Source: Candidatus Ferrigenium altingense (GTDB lineage: Bacteria > Pseudomonadota > Gammaproteobacteria > Burkholderiales > Gallionellaceae). Taken from it: 58,098 nucleotides of DNA. A program made the translations under genes and the position numbers. This document shows positions 30,663-39,542 of the stretch, piece by piece (the stretch's first letter is position 1; every line of letters begins with the position of its first letter). Location: contig JAHRYS010000007.1 in assembly GCA_020621985.1 (NCBI GenBank), forward strand, positions 1-58,098, given 5' to 3'. The notes beneath the pieces are model-generated. The model was not told where the DNA came from. It searched no databases and was given only the letters and a program-made list of their open reading frames with translations.

Positions 30663-31115
30663 GTGGACATGATTCTGTGGCGGCATGCGGAGGCGGCGGA
30701 TGGAGTTCCCGATCATGCCCGCGAACTTACCGCGAAAGGCGTCAAGCAGGCGGAGAAGGTCGCTGCCTTTCTGCAGCGGCATTTGCCTGAACATTTGCGC
30801 ATTCTGGTCAGCCCGGCGACGCGCACACAACAAACCGCTACGGCACTCACCAACCGCTTCACCCTTGCGCCCAGCATCGCACCCGGAGCTTCCGCACAAG
30901 CGGTATTGCAGGCGGCACACTGGCCGGATGCGGGCGGCACGGTATTGGTGGTCGGGCATCAGCCGACCCTCGGCGAAGTCGCGGCACAGCTGCTGGGCTG
31001 CAATGGCTGTTCATTAAATATCAAGAAGGGCGCGCTGTGGTGGTTCAGCCGGCGCGAACGCGAGGGTTCGGCACAGATCACATTGCGTCTGGTTATCGCG
31101 CCGGACTTTCTGTAA
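30663..31115 (+). CDS. sixA: Phosphohistidine phosphatase SixA
   Basis: A 150-residue histidine phosphatase of the RHG family; SixA removes phosphate from phosphohistidine domains. The catalytic RHA motif is in MILWRHAEAADG and the second histidine in VVGHQPTLGEV. GGGAGG at 30652-30657 favours GTG 30663 (5 bases), giving a typical short N-terminus; ATG 30669 is an alternative. It is followed 28 bp later by the polyphosphate:AMP phosphotransferase gene, an association common in this bacterial group. Confidence 0.88.
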   Translation: MDMILWRHAEAADGVPDHARELTAKGVKQAEKVAAFLQRHLPEHLRILVSPATRTQQTATALTNRFTLAPSIAPGASAQAVLQAAHWPDAGGTVLVVGHQPTLGEVAAQLLGCNGCSLNIKKGALWWFSRREREGSAQITLRLVIAPDFL

Positions 31116-31143
31116 GGATCACTGGTAAATCTGGGAGGACAAC

Positions 31144-32640
31144 ATGTTTGAATCAGCTGAACTCGGTCACAAGATAGACAAGGATATTTACGACAAGGAG
31201 GTGCCGCCGTTGCGCGAAGCCTTGCTGGAGGCACAGCTGGATCTGGCCAAGCTGGCGAAGTTTCCGGTCATCATTCTGGTGGGCGGCGTGGATGGCGCGG
31301 GGCGGGGCGAAACCGTCAATCTGCTCAACGAGTGGATGGATCCGCGCTTTATCCAGACCCACGGCATGGGCGAGCCATCGGACGAGGAACTGGATCGCCC
31401 GATGATGTGGCGGTTCTGGCGCGAGCTGCCGCCCAAAGGCAAGATCGGCGTATTTCTCGGCTCCTGGTACACCTGGCCGATCCTCAACCGAGTGGCCGGC
31501 CGCACCAAGACGGCCGACCTCGACCAGAGCCTGGAGCGCGCCAAACGCCTGGAAACGATGCTGGTCGATGAAGGTGCGCTGATCCTCAAGTTCTGGATGC
31601 ATCTGTCCAAGGAGAAGCAGGAAAAACGCCTCAAGCTCCTCGAAAAAGACCCGAAGACCCGCTGGCGCGTCACTGAACGCGACTGGGAACATTACAAGAT
31701 GTACGACAAGTTTCATGTCGTAAGCGAAAGCGTGATGCGCCACACCAGCACGGCCGAAGCGCCGTGGACCATCGTCGAGGGTTTCGATGCGCGCTACCGC
31801 AGCCTGACCGTGGGCAAGGTCATTCTCGACGCCATCCGCAAACGTCTGGATGAAGCCGGTAAAAAAATAACGGAGGTCTCCGCGCCGCCGCCGCTTCCTT
31901 CGATCGACAAGCTGCATATTCTGAAGACGCTGGATCTCAGCCAGAAAATCGACAAGAAAGATTTTCAGACCGAGCTGGAAAAATACCAGGGCAAGCTCGC
32001 GCTGTTGACGCGCAGCCCGAAGTTCAAGGACATCACCGTCATCGCCATGTTCGAGGGTAACGATGCTGCCGGCAAGGGCGGCGCGATCCGCCGCATCACT
32101 GGCGCGCTGGATGCGCGCCAATACAACATCGTCCCGATCGCCGCGCCCACCGAGGAAGAGCGCGCCCAGCCCTACCTGTGGCGTTTCTGGCGGCATATCC
32201 CGCGGCGCAACCGGGTGACGATTTTCGACCGCTCCTGGTATGGTCGCGTGCTGGTCGAACGCGTCGAGGGCTACTGCTCGGAAACCGACTGGATGCGCGC
32301 TTACAGCGAGATCAACGACTTCGAGGCGCAACTGGTGCGCCACAATATCGTGGTGGTCAAATTCTGGCTCTCCATCAGCAAGGATGAACAGCTCAGGCGC
32401 TTCAAGGCGCGCGAAAAGATCGGCTTCAAGCGTTTCAAGATCACCGAAGAGGACTGGCGCAACCGCAAGAAATGGGAAGAATACGAGCATGCCGTGTGCG
32501 ACATGGTGGATCGCACCAGCACCGAAATCGCGCCGTGGACGCTGGTGGAAGCCAACGACAAAAATTTCGCGCGCATCAAGATACTGAAAACCCTATGCCG
32601 GCAGATTGAAGCGGCGATGAAAAAGAAGAAAGAAAAATAA
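31144..32640 (+). CDS. pap: Polyphosphate:AMP phosphotransferase, two-domain PPK2 (class II)
   Basis: Uses polyphosphate to phosphorylate AMP to ADP. 498 residues with two PPK2 domains in tandem. The second is intact: Walker A MFEGNDAAGKGGAIRR and Walker B FDRSWYGRVLVERVEG. The first is degenerate, with VGGVDGAGRGETVN for Walker A and LGSWYTWP in place of the DRSWY motif, as known for this class. GGGAGG lies 5 bases before ATG 31144. With ppk1 upstream it gives the cell both synthesis and use of polyphosphate. Confidence 0.95.
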   Translation: MFESAELGHKIDKDIYDKEVPPLREALLEAQLDLAKLAKFPVIILVGGVDGAGRGETVNLLNEWMDPRFIQTHGMGEPSDEELDRPMMWRFWRELPPKGKIGVFLGSWYTWPILNRVAGRTKTADLDQSLERAKRLETMLVDEGALILKFWMHLSKEKQEKRLKLLEKDPKTRWRVTERDWEHYKMYDKFHVVSESVMRHTSTAEAPWTIVEGFDARYRSLTVGKVILDAIRKRLDEAGKKITEVSAPPPLPSIDKLHILKTLDLSQKIDKKDFQTELEKYQGKLALLTRSPKFKDITVIAMFEGNDAAGKGGAIRRITGALDARQYNIVPIAAPTEEERAQPYLWRFWRHIPRRNRVTIFDRSWYGRVLVERVEGYCSETDWMRAYSEINDFEAQLVRHNIVVVKFWLSISKDEQLRRFKAREKIGFKRFKITEEDWRNRKKWEEYEHAVCDMVDRTSTEIAPWTLVEANDKNFARIKILKTLCRQIEAAMKKKKEK

Positions 32641-32643
32641 CTT

Positions 32644-32706
32644 CCCGGATTCGTAGCCCGGATGCAGCCCTTCGATGTGCTCAGGGCAGGCTTCGCGGAA
32701 TCCGGG
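32644..32706. repeat. GTAGCCCGGATG-type intergenic repeat
   Basis: CCCGGATT (32644) and AATCCGGG (32699-32706) form the outer arms; GTAGCCCGGATGCAG lies inside the left part. This resembles a widely dispersed intergenic palindrome of proteobacteria. A further CCCCGGATAG follows at 32720. The rest of the 199-bp gap to 32840 holds nothing I recognise apart from a GGCCGT/ACGGCC inverted repeat near 32754-32774. Confidence 0.6.
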
Positions 32707-32839
32707 GGCATCTTCTCCATCCCCGGATAGCTTTGCATCGCCATCTGACTAGGCCGTCAAAAAAACAACGGCCAAGTCATTGGTTAACACTGCGTTTCAT
32801 CCGGGCTGCTTGTCTGGTTCAAATTTGTCCGGCTGGGGG

Positions 32840-33151
32840 CTAGTGCAGCCTGCCCACCGGCTGCACCAGCACCCACGGGCTGACCACTACCGCCCATACC
32901 AGCGCATCGGTTTCAGCCCACTCGCGCGCCTGTTCATCCGACACACGCGCCACTTTGCCCGCCATCGCCCATTGCTGGATTTGTTCCACATTGTCTTCGG
33001 ACATCTGGAATGCGACTTCGACCAGATCCAGATCGGCGGAGACCATCAATGCCGTGCCGCCGGCAAAGAAACGCTGCAATTCTTTCCACGCGATTTTCGA
33101 AGTTTCCAAATTGATCTTGGCGCGGAATATCTCGCCGGGATTTGTATCCAT
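32840..33151 (-). CDS. DUF2288 family protein
   Basis: A 103-residue soluble protein (MDTNPGEIFRAKINLETSK, then WKELQRFFAGGTALMVSADL). This is the pattern of the uncharacterised DUF2288 family of proteobacteria. The start ATG 33151 lies one base after the pyrC stop, so the two are cotranscribed and probably translationally coupled. The function is unknown; the company of a pyrimidine-synthesis gene may be incidental. Confidence 0.75.
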   Translation of the reverse strand: MDTNPGEIFRAKINLETSKIAWKELQRFFAGGTALMVSADLDLVEVAFQMSEDNVEQIQQWAMAGKVARVSDEQAREWAETDALVWAVVVSPWVLVQPVGRLH

Positions 33152-33152
33152 G

Positions 33153-34187
33153 TCAGCCCCCCATCTTCCACGCAATCGCTTCGCCGGCGCGCAGCGGCAC
33201 CAGCCGATGTTCGCCGAACGCGAGGCTGTCCGGCACCTGCCAGCTTTCCTTGCGCAGCGTGATCTTGGCGGTGTTGTGCGGCAGGCGGTAGAAATCCGCG
33301 CCATGGAAGCTGGCGAAGCCTTCCAGTTTGTCCAGTGCGCCGAGTTGTTCGAACGCTTCGGCGTACAGTTCGATGGCGGCGTGCGCGGTGTAGATGCCGG
33401 CGCAGCCGCAAGCCGTTTCCTTGGTGTGTTGTGCGTGCGGTGCGCTGTCGGTGCCGAGGAAGAATTTCGGGTTGCCGCTGCTGGCCGCTTTGCCCAGGGC
33501 CTCGCGGTGCGTTTCGCGCTTCAACACCGGCAGGCAGAAGTAATGCGGGCGCAGCCCGCCGCTGAACAGCGCATTGCGGTTGTACAACAGGTGGTGCGCG
33601 GTGATGGTCGCCGCGATATTGTCCGGCGCATCCGTCACGAACTGCACCGCGTCGCGCGTGGTGATGTGCTCGAACACCACGCGCAGTTGCGGCAGGTCGC
33701 GCAGCAACGGCATCATCACGCGCTCGATGAATGCCGCCTCGCGGTCGAATATGTCCACTGCCGGGTCGGTGACTTCGCCATGCACCAGCAGCGGCATTCC
33801 GCAGCGCTGCATCTCTTCCAGCGCCGGATACGCCTTGCGGATGTCCGTCACGCCCGCGTCGGAATTGGTGGTCGCTCCCGCCGGATACAGCTTGACCGCA
33901 TGTACTGCGCCGCTTGCAACAGCGCGCTGGATTTCCTTTGCTGTGGTGTTGTCGGTGAGATACAGCGTCATCAGCGGACGGAACCTCGAGTTTGCCGGCA
34001 GCGCGGCGAGGATGCGCGTGCGGTAAGCCTGTGCCTGGCTGGTCGTAGTGACCGGCGGCCTGAGATTCGGCATCACGATGGCGCGGCCGAATTGCCGCAA
34101 GGTGTCCGGAAGCACCGATTGCATCAGCGCACCGTCGCGCAGATGCAGGTGCCAGTCGTCGGGGCGGGTGAGGGTAAGCTGTTGCAT
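33153..34187 (-). CDS. pyrC: Dihydroorotase, type II
   Basis: Third step of pyrimidine synthesis: closes carbamoyl aspartate to dihydroorotate. 344 residues, as in E. coli PyrC. The zinc-binding HLHLRDG is at residues 13-19, the carbamylated lysine is in [13 protein letters not shown], and further ligands are in [14 protein letters not shown] and FLGTDSAPH. The gene is divergent from rnpB, whose promoter is 75 bp away. Confidence 0.96.
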   Translation of the reverse strand: MQQLTLTRPDDWHLHLRDGALMQSVLPDTLRQFGRAIVMPNLRPPVTTTSQAQAYRTRILAALPANSRFRPLMTLYLTDNTTAKEIQRAVASGAVHAVKLYPAGATTNSDAGVTDIRKAYPALEEMQRCGMPLLVHGEVTDPAVDIFDREAAFIERVMMPLLRDLPQLRVVFEHITTRDAVQFVTDAPDNIAATITAHHLLYNRNALFSGGLRPHYFCLPVLKRETHREALGKAASSGNPKFFLGTDSAPHAQHTKETACGCAGIYTAHAAIELYAEAFEQLGALDKLEGFASFHGADFYRLPHNTAKITLRKESWQVPDSLAFGEHRLVPLRAGEAIAWKMGG

Positions 34188-34262
34188 GATGGAGTTCCGG
34201 CAGATTTAGAGAGGCAGGATTGTAATTGAAAGGCAAGCGCGCTGCGTTTTTCCGTTGTGCGG

Positions 34263-34271
34263 TGTTAAACT
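34263..34271 (+). promoter_or_regulatory. Candidate extended -10 of rnpB
   Basis: TGTTAAACT ends 8 bases before the first base of the RNA. The -35 region is not convincing. Confidence 0.4.
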
Positions 34272-34278
34272 CCGCATC

Positions 34279-34694
34279 GAAGCTGGCTAGACAGTCGCCG
34301 CGCCCGCAAGGGCGGGGAGGAAAGTCCGGGCTCCACAGAGCAGGATGCCGGTTAATGGCCGGACGCCGTGAGGCGATGGAAAGTGCCACAGAAAATACAC
34401 CGCCGATGGCCCGACTTCGCCGCTCGCAAGAGCGGCAAAGTCTTCTCAAGAAGAACAGGGGCGAAAGCTCCTGTGAATATTGAGAAGGGATCAGGTAAGG
34501 TTGAAATGGCGAGGTAAGAGCTCACCGCGCTGGTGGCAACACCAGTGGCAGGGTAAACCCCATCCGGAGCAAGACCAAATAGGCAGGCCATGACGTTGCT
34601 CGCGTCGCCTGCGGGTAGGTTGCTTGAGCGTCAGGTAACGAAACGCCTAGAGGAATGACTGTCCACGACAGAACCCGGCTTACCGGCCAGCTTC
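34279..34694 (+). ncRNA. rnpB: RNase P RNA, bacterial class A
   Basis: Catalytic RNA of RNase P, which trims tRNA 5' ends. The 5' end GAAGCTGGCTAGACAGTCGC pairs with the 3' end GGCCAGCTTC (helix P1). Conserved core parts are present: GAGGAAAGTCCGGGCTCC, ACAGGGTAAACC-like GGCAGGGTAAACCCC, and the 3' segment GAGGAATGACTGTCC with ACAGAACCCGGCTTA. The P12-type arm is long. Length about 416 nt is normal. Confidence 0.97.
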
Positions 34695-34805
34695 ACCTCT
34701 TTCGCAAATCTGTATTTGCTTATGTTGTTTCATGCACCGTTCCGCATGACGGATAAATGAATCGGCTACAATTCAAAATTATATAAATTTTCCGGATCAA
34801 CCACG

Positions 34806-35768
34806 ATGAACCATGATGTTTTTAACGGCGATGCCGACGGCATTTGCGCGCTGCATCAACTGCGGCTCGCCTTCCCGGCAACAAACAATCTCGTTACCGG
34901 CACCAAGCGCGAGATCGATCTGCTCCAGCGCGTGGAAGCCGGCTCCGGCGACGAGGTGACGGTGCTCGATCTGGCCTTGAGCAAGAACCGGGAAGCCTTG
35001 CTTGCGCTGCTCGACAAAGGAGTGAAGGTCAGCTATTTCGACCACCATGTTTCGGAAGATATTCCAGAACACCAGAACTTGACCGCCATGATCGATACCA
35101 GCCCGGATGTCTGCACCAGCCTGCTGGTGAACCGGTACCTGTCCGGCAAACATCTGGTCTGGGCGGTCATCGGCGCGTTCGGCGACAATCTCCACGAAGC
35201 CGCATACCAAGCCGCCAAACCGCTCGGCCTCAACCTCCAGCAACTTAACACGTTGCGCGAATTGGGCGAGTGCCTCAACTACAACAGCTACGGTGAATCC
35301 GTGGAAGATTTGCATTTCCACCCGGCTGAGTTATACCGCATCCTGCACCAGCAAAAGAACCCGTTCACCTTTGCTCGCGAAGACGGTGTTGTTGAAATAC
35401 TGAAGCAGGGATACGCCGAGGATATGGCTTTCGCCCGCGCCATCCGCCCGGAGCATGAAACCCAGAACGGTGCGGTTTATATTCTTCCCGCCAAACCCTG
35501 GAGCCGCCGCGTGAGCGGCGCTTTTGGCAATACTCTCGCCAGCGCCTCCCCGGATCGCGCCCATGCCGTCCTGACGCAGCGCAGCGATGGCGCTTTTGTA
35601 GTCAGCGTGCGCGCTCCGCAGTCCGCCAGTAGCGGTGCCGACACTTTATGCTCCCGCTTCGCCACCGGAGGCGGAAGGAAGAGGGCGGCGGGAATCAACC
35701 GGCTTCCGGAAAACGAACTGCCGCGATTCATGCAGGCGTTCGATGAGGTGTTTTCCACGGCATCGTAA
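34806..35768 (+). CDS. DHH-family phosphoesterase
   Basis: A 320-residue protein with NGDADGICAL near the N-terminus, the DHH motif in YFDHHVSEDIP at about residue 80, and a DHHA1-like end (CSRFATGGGRKRAAGI). The family includes RecJ nucleases, NanoRNases and cyclic-dinucleotide phosphodiesterases; its divergent central part keeps me from choosing. It is the only gene between rnpB and the cell-wall cluster, transcribed in the same direction, with 364 bp before mraZ. Confidence 0.8.
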   Translation: MNHDVFNGDADGICALHQLRLAFPATNNLVTGTKREIDLLQRVEAGSGDEVTVLDLALSKNREALLALLDKGVKVSYFDHHVSEDIPEHQNLTAMIDTSPDVCTSLLVNRYLSGKHLVWAVIGAFGDNLHEAAYQAAKPLGLNLQQLNTLRELGECLNYNSYGESVEDLHFHPAELYRILHQQKNPFTFAREDGVVEILKQGYAEDMAFARAIRPEHETQNGAVYILPAKPWSRRVSGAFGNTLASASPDRAHAVLTQRSDGAFVVSVRAPQSASSGADTLCSRFATGGGRKRAAGINRLPENELPRFMQAFDEVFSTAS

Positions 35769-36061
35769 CGACAGCGCGACTTCATCATGATTCGGTGCTC
35801 GCATGAGACGCGCACCGAAGTTGTTCTCCTTAAGACTGGGCGGCATCAATATCCCACGATTCGAAGTTAAAGCAATTTCTCAACAATCTCGCGCACCTTG
35901 TGCGAGTCGCCGGGTGACAGCAACCGGCCGGAATGTCTAGGCTATCCATTACAAACAACTTTAGCTTATCTGTGCAATTCATTGCTTTTTAAGCATATTT
36001 GTTTTTCCTTAACTTCCTGCGCTAACTCCTTGTCCCGTAAAGAAAAATCCCGTTTTTCCGC
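35769..36061. other. Intergenic region with a possible gene remnant
   Basis: No complete gene. On the minus strand 35867-35938 reads SGRLLSPGDSHKVREIVEKL and a stop, which looks like the tail of an eroded protein gene but is too short to identify. The rest is AT-richer leader sequence ahead of the mraZ promoter. Confidence 0.3.
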
Positions 36062-36090
36062 TTGACCTTCTGGTTTTTTTTCAATATAGT
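36062..36090 (+). promoter_or_regulatory. Sigma70 promoter of the division and cell-wall cluster
   Basis: TTGACC (36062-36067), 17-base spacer, TATAGT (36085-36090). Expected start of transcription near 36097, inside the MraZ boxes and 36 bases before mraZ. Confidence 0.8.
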
Positions 36091-36124
36091 GGGCTTAAGT
36101 GGTAAAAAGTGGGTAAAAGTGGGG
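36089..36124 (+). promoter_or_regulatory. MraZ operator: four direct repeats at exact 10-bp spacing
   Basis: GTGGGC, GTGGTA, GTGGGT and GTGGGG begin at 36089, 36099, 36109 and 36119. MraZ is known to bind TGGGN direct repeats with 5-base gaps. The first box overlaps the -10 and the last lies 13 bases before the mraZ ATG, so autorepression is expected. Confidence 0.85.
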
Positions 36125-36132
36125 TTAAGAAG

Positions 36133-36579
36133 ATGTTTCAGGGAGCGGCACAACTTAATCTGGATAGCAAAGGCAGGCTTGCGATACCGGCGCGGCATCG
36201 CGACATGCTGCTCGCTCATTGCGCGGGTAACATGGTGCTGACCGCCGATGCCGACGGTTGTCTGCTGATGTATCCGCAGCCCGAATGGCAGCCGATCCGC
36301 GACAAGTTGCTCAAGCTTTCCGCGCTCAATCCAAAAATCCGTGCGTTGCAACGCCGCCTGATCGGTTACGCCGAGGATGTGGTGATGGATGGCGCCGGGC
36401 GCGTGCTGATTTCGCCGGCCTTGCGCAGCTACGCCGCGCTGGACAAGCGCGTGATGCTGGTCGGACAGGGCAATAAATTCGAATTGTGGGACGAGCCGAA
36501 ATGGCAGGCGCAGCAGGAAGCCGCGCTGTCGTTTATGGACGGGGAGTTGCCGCCTGAGCTTGAAGGGTTTTCTTTGTGA
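36133..36579 (+). CDS. mraZ: Transcriptional regulator MraZ
   Basis: A 148-residue DNA-binding regulator that represses its own operon. Two SpoVT/AbrB-like domains: [19 protein letters not shown] at residues 1-19 and [17 protein letters not shown] at about 79-95, each with the DxxGR signature. ATG 36133 is chosen over the upstream GTG at 36109 because the family begins MFxG. The ribosome site is weak. Its stop overlaps the rsmH start as GTGA. First gene of the cluster. Confidence 0.96.
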   Translation: MFQGAAQLNLDSKGRLAIPARHRDMLLAHCAGNMVLTADADGCLLMYPQPEWQPIRDKLLKLSALNPKIRALQRRLIGYAEDVVMDGAGRVLISPALRSYAALDKRVMLVGQGNKFELWDEPKWQAQQEAALSFMDGELPPELEGFSL

Positions 36580-37511
36580 GTGAGGGCTTGTCCCACACCA
36601 CCGTTTTGCTGAATGAAGCTGTTGACGCACTCGCAATCAAGCCGGATGGCGTCTATGTGGACGGCACGTTCGGGCGCGGCGGGCACAGCGCGCGAATCCT
36701 GGAACGGTTGGGCGACACAGGCCGGTTGATCGCGCTGGACAAGGATCCGGCAGCGGTGGCGGCAGGCAAGGCATGGCGCGATGCGCGTTTCCGGATGGTG
36801 CATCGCGGCTTCGCCCAGTTGGCGGAGGTGTTGCGCGAACTGGGCGTGGCGAAGGTGGACGGCATTCTGCTGGACTTGGGCGTGTCGTCGCCGCAACTGG
36901 ACGATGCGGAACGCGGTTTCAGTTTCCGCTTCGATGCGCCGCTGGATATGCGCATGGACACCAGCAGCGGGATGACTGCGGCGCAGTGGCTGGCGACGGT
37001 GGATGAAGGATTGCTTGCGGAGGTGATACGTGATTACGGCGAAGAACGGTTTGCTAAGCAGATTGCAAGGGCGGTTGTTGCGGCGCGCGCGATCCAACCT
37101 ATCCACACCACGCGGCAGCTCGTCGAGCTGGTTGGCAAAACGGTACGTACCCGTGAAGCCGGGCAGAATCCGGCAACGCGCACCTTTCAGGCTATACGGA
37201 TTTATCTCAACGGGGAGCTCGAAGAGCTTGCGCGGGTGCTCCCGGAATGCGTGACGCATCTCAAGACCGGGGGGCGTTTGGCGGTGATCAGCTTTCATTC
37301 GCTGGAAGACCGCATCGTGAAGCATTTCATGCGCGACATGGCCGAGGGCGACAAGCTGCCGCGCGGTGTGCCGATCCGCGCCAGCGAAGTGCCGCAGGGC
37401 AGGCTGCAATTGGTCGGCAAGGCCGTGCGCGCGACTGGGGCGGAAGTGCAGGCCAACCCCCGCGCGCGCAGCGCGGTGATGCGTGTGGCGGAGCGCAGCG
37501 ATGTGGCGTAG
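36576..37511 (+). CDS. rsmH: 16S rRNA (cytosine-1402 N4)-methyltransferase
   Basis: SAM-dependent methyltransferase acting on 16S rRNA C1402. 311 residues. [14 protein letters not shown] at the start, [15 protein letters not shown] as the SAM motif and [19 protein letters not shown] are characteristic. The start GTG 36576 overlaps the mraZ stop; the end overlaps ftsL. Known also as mraW. Confidence 0.97.
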   Translation: MSEGLSHTTVLLNEAVDALAIKPDGVYVDGTFGRGGHSARILERLGDTGRLIALDKDPAAVAAGKAWRDARFRMVHRGFAQLAEVLRELGVAKVDGILLDLGVSSPQLDDAERGFSFRFDAPLDMRMDTSSGMTAAQWLATVDEGLLAEVIRDYGEERFAKQIARAVVAARAIQPIHTTRQLVELVGKTVRTREAGQNPATRTFQAIRIYLNGELEELARVLPECVTHLKTGGRLAVISFHSLEDRIVKHFMRDMAEGDKLPRGVPIRASEVPQGRLQLVGKAVRATGAEVQANPRARSAVMRVAERSDVA

Positions 37512-37815
37512 CGATGTGATGCACGGGGGCGCGTTGAATGCGTTGCTGCTGGTGGCGGTAGTGATCTGCGCGCTGAGCGTGGTCACTTCGCAGCACAAGG
37601 CGCGCAAGCTGTATATCGAGCTGCAGAAACAAAAGGAACTTGCGCAGCAGATGGACGTGGAATGGGGGCAGTTGCAATTGGAGCAAAGCACTTGGGCCAC
37701 GCTGGCGCGGGTGGAAAAAATTGCAGCGCGCCAGTTGCAGATGCAGTTGCCCAGAAACGGGCAAGTTCAATTTATACGGGTAGAGCCTAACGGCCATATA
37801 GATAAACAACCATGA
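37501..37815 (+). CDS. ftsL: Cell division protein FtsL
   Basis: A small bitopic inner-membrane protein of the FtsQLB complex. 104 residues from ATG 37501: a short cytoplasmic end, a membrane segment at about residues 12-30 ([19 protein letters not shown]), then a periplasmic coiled coil rich in Leu, Gln and Lys. GGAG lies 8 bases before ATG 37501; ATG 37519 is an alternative start. Identification rests on position between rsmH and ftsI plus topology, as FtsL sequences vary. It overlaps both neighbours. Confidence 0.9.
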   Translation: MWRSDVMHGGALNALLLVAVVICALSVVTSQHKARKLYIELQKQKELAQQMDVEWGQLQLEQSTWATLARVEKIAARQLQMQLPRNGQVQFIRVEPNGHIDKQP

Positions 37816-39542
37816 ATTATGCGGCCAGCGCACATCCAGACATCACGGCAGAATTGCCCGGATGGCGCGCCACCGCGTTATTTGTGGCGCTGCTGGCCGG
37901 GCTGTTCGGGCTGGCCGGGCGCGGTGCCTATCTGCAAGTCATGCACGATGATTTCCTGCAGGAAAAAGGCAACGCCCGCTACAGCCGCGTAATCGAAGTC
38001 AGCGCGCATCGCGGCATGATCACCGACCGCAACGGCGAGCCGCTTGCCGTCAGCACGCCGGTGGAATCGGTGTGGGTCAGCCCGGCGGATGTCGAAGCCG
38101 ATAGCCGGCAAGTAAAGCAACTGGCGCAGATACTCGGCATGGATGTCGAAGAGGTGAAAAATCGCCTGTCCGACACGTCGCGCGATTTCGTCTATCTCAA
38201 GCGCCACCTGCCTCCCGACCAGGCCGGGAAAGTGGTGAGCCTGAATCTCCCCGGCATTTCCCTGCAACGCGAATATCGCCGCTACTACCCGGCAGGCGAA
38301 GAGGCCGCGCAGACGCTGGGTTTTACCGGGCAGGACGACAACGGGCAGGAAGGGCTGGAACTGGCCCTGCAGGAACGGCTGGCCGGCAAGTCTGGCAGCC
38401 AGCGCGTCATCAAGGACAGGCGCGGGCATATCGTCGAGGATGCCGGCAGCCTGCATGCGCCCAAGCCGGGCAGCGATATCGCACTGAGTCTCGATAGTAA
38501 TGTGCAGCACCTCGCCTATCGCGAACTGGTCGATGCGGTGAAGCAACATAAGGCCAAGGCCGGTGCGGTAGTCGTTCTCGATGCAAAGAGCGGCGAAGTG
38601 CTGGCGCTCGCCAACTATCCCGCCTACAACCCCAACAACCGCAGCAAGGTCGGCAGCCAGGCGATGCGCAACCGCGCCATTGCCGACCTGTTCGAGCCGG
38701 GCTCGACGATGAAGCCGTTCACCGTCGCGACCGCGCTCGAGCAGGGCAAGGTGCGCCCGGAAACCGTCATCAACACCGAGAACGGTGTGTACACGGTGGG
38801 CAACCGGAAAATTCACGACTCGCACCCGGAATCGATGCTGACCGTCGCGCAGGTTATTCAGAAGTCCAGCAATGTTGGCGCGGCAAAAATTGCGTTGTCG
38901 ATGGAACCCGAGACGCTGTGGCAAAGCCTGGCAGACAGCGGCTTCGGCGCGCAGACCGGCAGCAATTTCCCCGGTGAAGCGCCGGGAAAATTGCGCGACC
39001 CAAAAACCTGGCGGCCCATCGAGCAGGCCACCCTGTCCTATGGGCATGGCATGTCGGTGAACCTGCTGCAACTGGCGCGCGCCTATACGATTTTTGCCAA
39101 CGATGGCGAGTTGAAACCCGTCTCGCTGCTGAAACTGGATGCGCCCGCAGTCGGAAAAAAAGTGTTTTCCGACAGCACGGCACATGCGCTGCGCGGCATG
39201 CTGGAATTGGCGGTACAGGCCGGCGGCACGGCTCCGTTGGCGCAGGTGGCCGGCTACCGCGTGGCGGGCAAGACCGGCACCGCACATAAACTGGAAGGCG
39301 GCCGTTACGTCAATCGCTATGTCGCCTCTTTCGTCGGGTTCGCGCCGGCATCGAACCCGCGCCTGATCGTGGCGGTGATGATCGACGAGCCGGACAACGG
39401 CCAGTATTACGGCGGGCTGGTCGCCGCGCCGGTGTTCAGCAAGGTGACAGGCGCGGCATTGCACGCGCTCAATGTGCCGAACGATGCGCCGCTGGACAAT
39501 GTCATCGCGCCGCCGGACGAGATCATCAAGGAGGAGGTGTGA
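37812..39542 (+). CDS. ftsI: Peptidoglycan D,D-transpeptidase FtsI (PBP3)
   Basis: Septal transpeptidase that cross-links peptidoglycan during division. 576 residues with one N-terminal membrane anchor (ALFVALLAGLFGLAGRGAYL), a pedestal domain and the transpeptidase domain. The three active-site motifs are in order: STMK (EPGSTMKPFT), SSN (VIQKSSNVGAAK) and KTGT (VAGKTGTAHK). The ATG overlaps the ftsL stop, and the stop overlaps the murE start. Confidence 0.97.
   Translation: MNYAASAHPDITAELPGWRATALFVALLAGLFGLAGRGAYLQVMHDDFLQEKGNARYSRVIEVSAHRGMITDRNGEPLAVSTPVESVWVSPADVEADSRQVKQLAQILGMDVEEVKNRLSDTSRDFVYLKRHLPPDQAGKVVSLNLPGISLQREYRRYYPAGEEAAQTLGFTGQDDNGQEGLELALQERLAGKSGSQRVIKDRRGHIVEDAGSLHAPKPGSDIALSLDSNVQHLAYRELVDAVKQHKAKAGAVVVLDAKSGEVLALANYPAYNPNNRSKVGSQAMRNRAIADLFEPGSTMKPFTVATALEQGKVRPETVINTENGVYTVGNRKIHDSHPESMLTVAQVIQKSSNVGAAKIALSMEPETLWQSLADSGFGAQTGSNFPGEAPGKLRDPKTWRPIEQATLSYGHGMSVNLLQLARAYTIFANDGELKPVSLLKLDAPAVGKKVFSDSTAHALRGMLELAVQAGGTAPLAQVAGYRVAGKTGTAHKLEGGRYVNRYVASFVGFAPASNPRLIVAVMIDEPDNGQYYGGLVAAPVFSKVTGAALHALNVPNDAPLDNVIAPPDEIIKEEV

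Noticed and set aside
32754..32774. GGCCGT/ACGGCC hairpin with an A-rich loop as a terminator
   Set aside because: The A-run (T-run on the other strand) is in the loop rather than after the stem, so it is not an intrinsic terminator.
34352..34591. Small open frames over 34226-34591 on both strands
   Set aside because: They lie within the RNase P RNA, whose conserved core and terminal helix explain the sequence.
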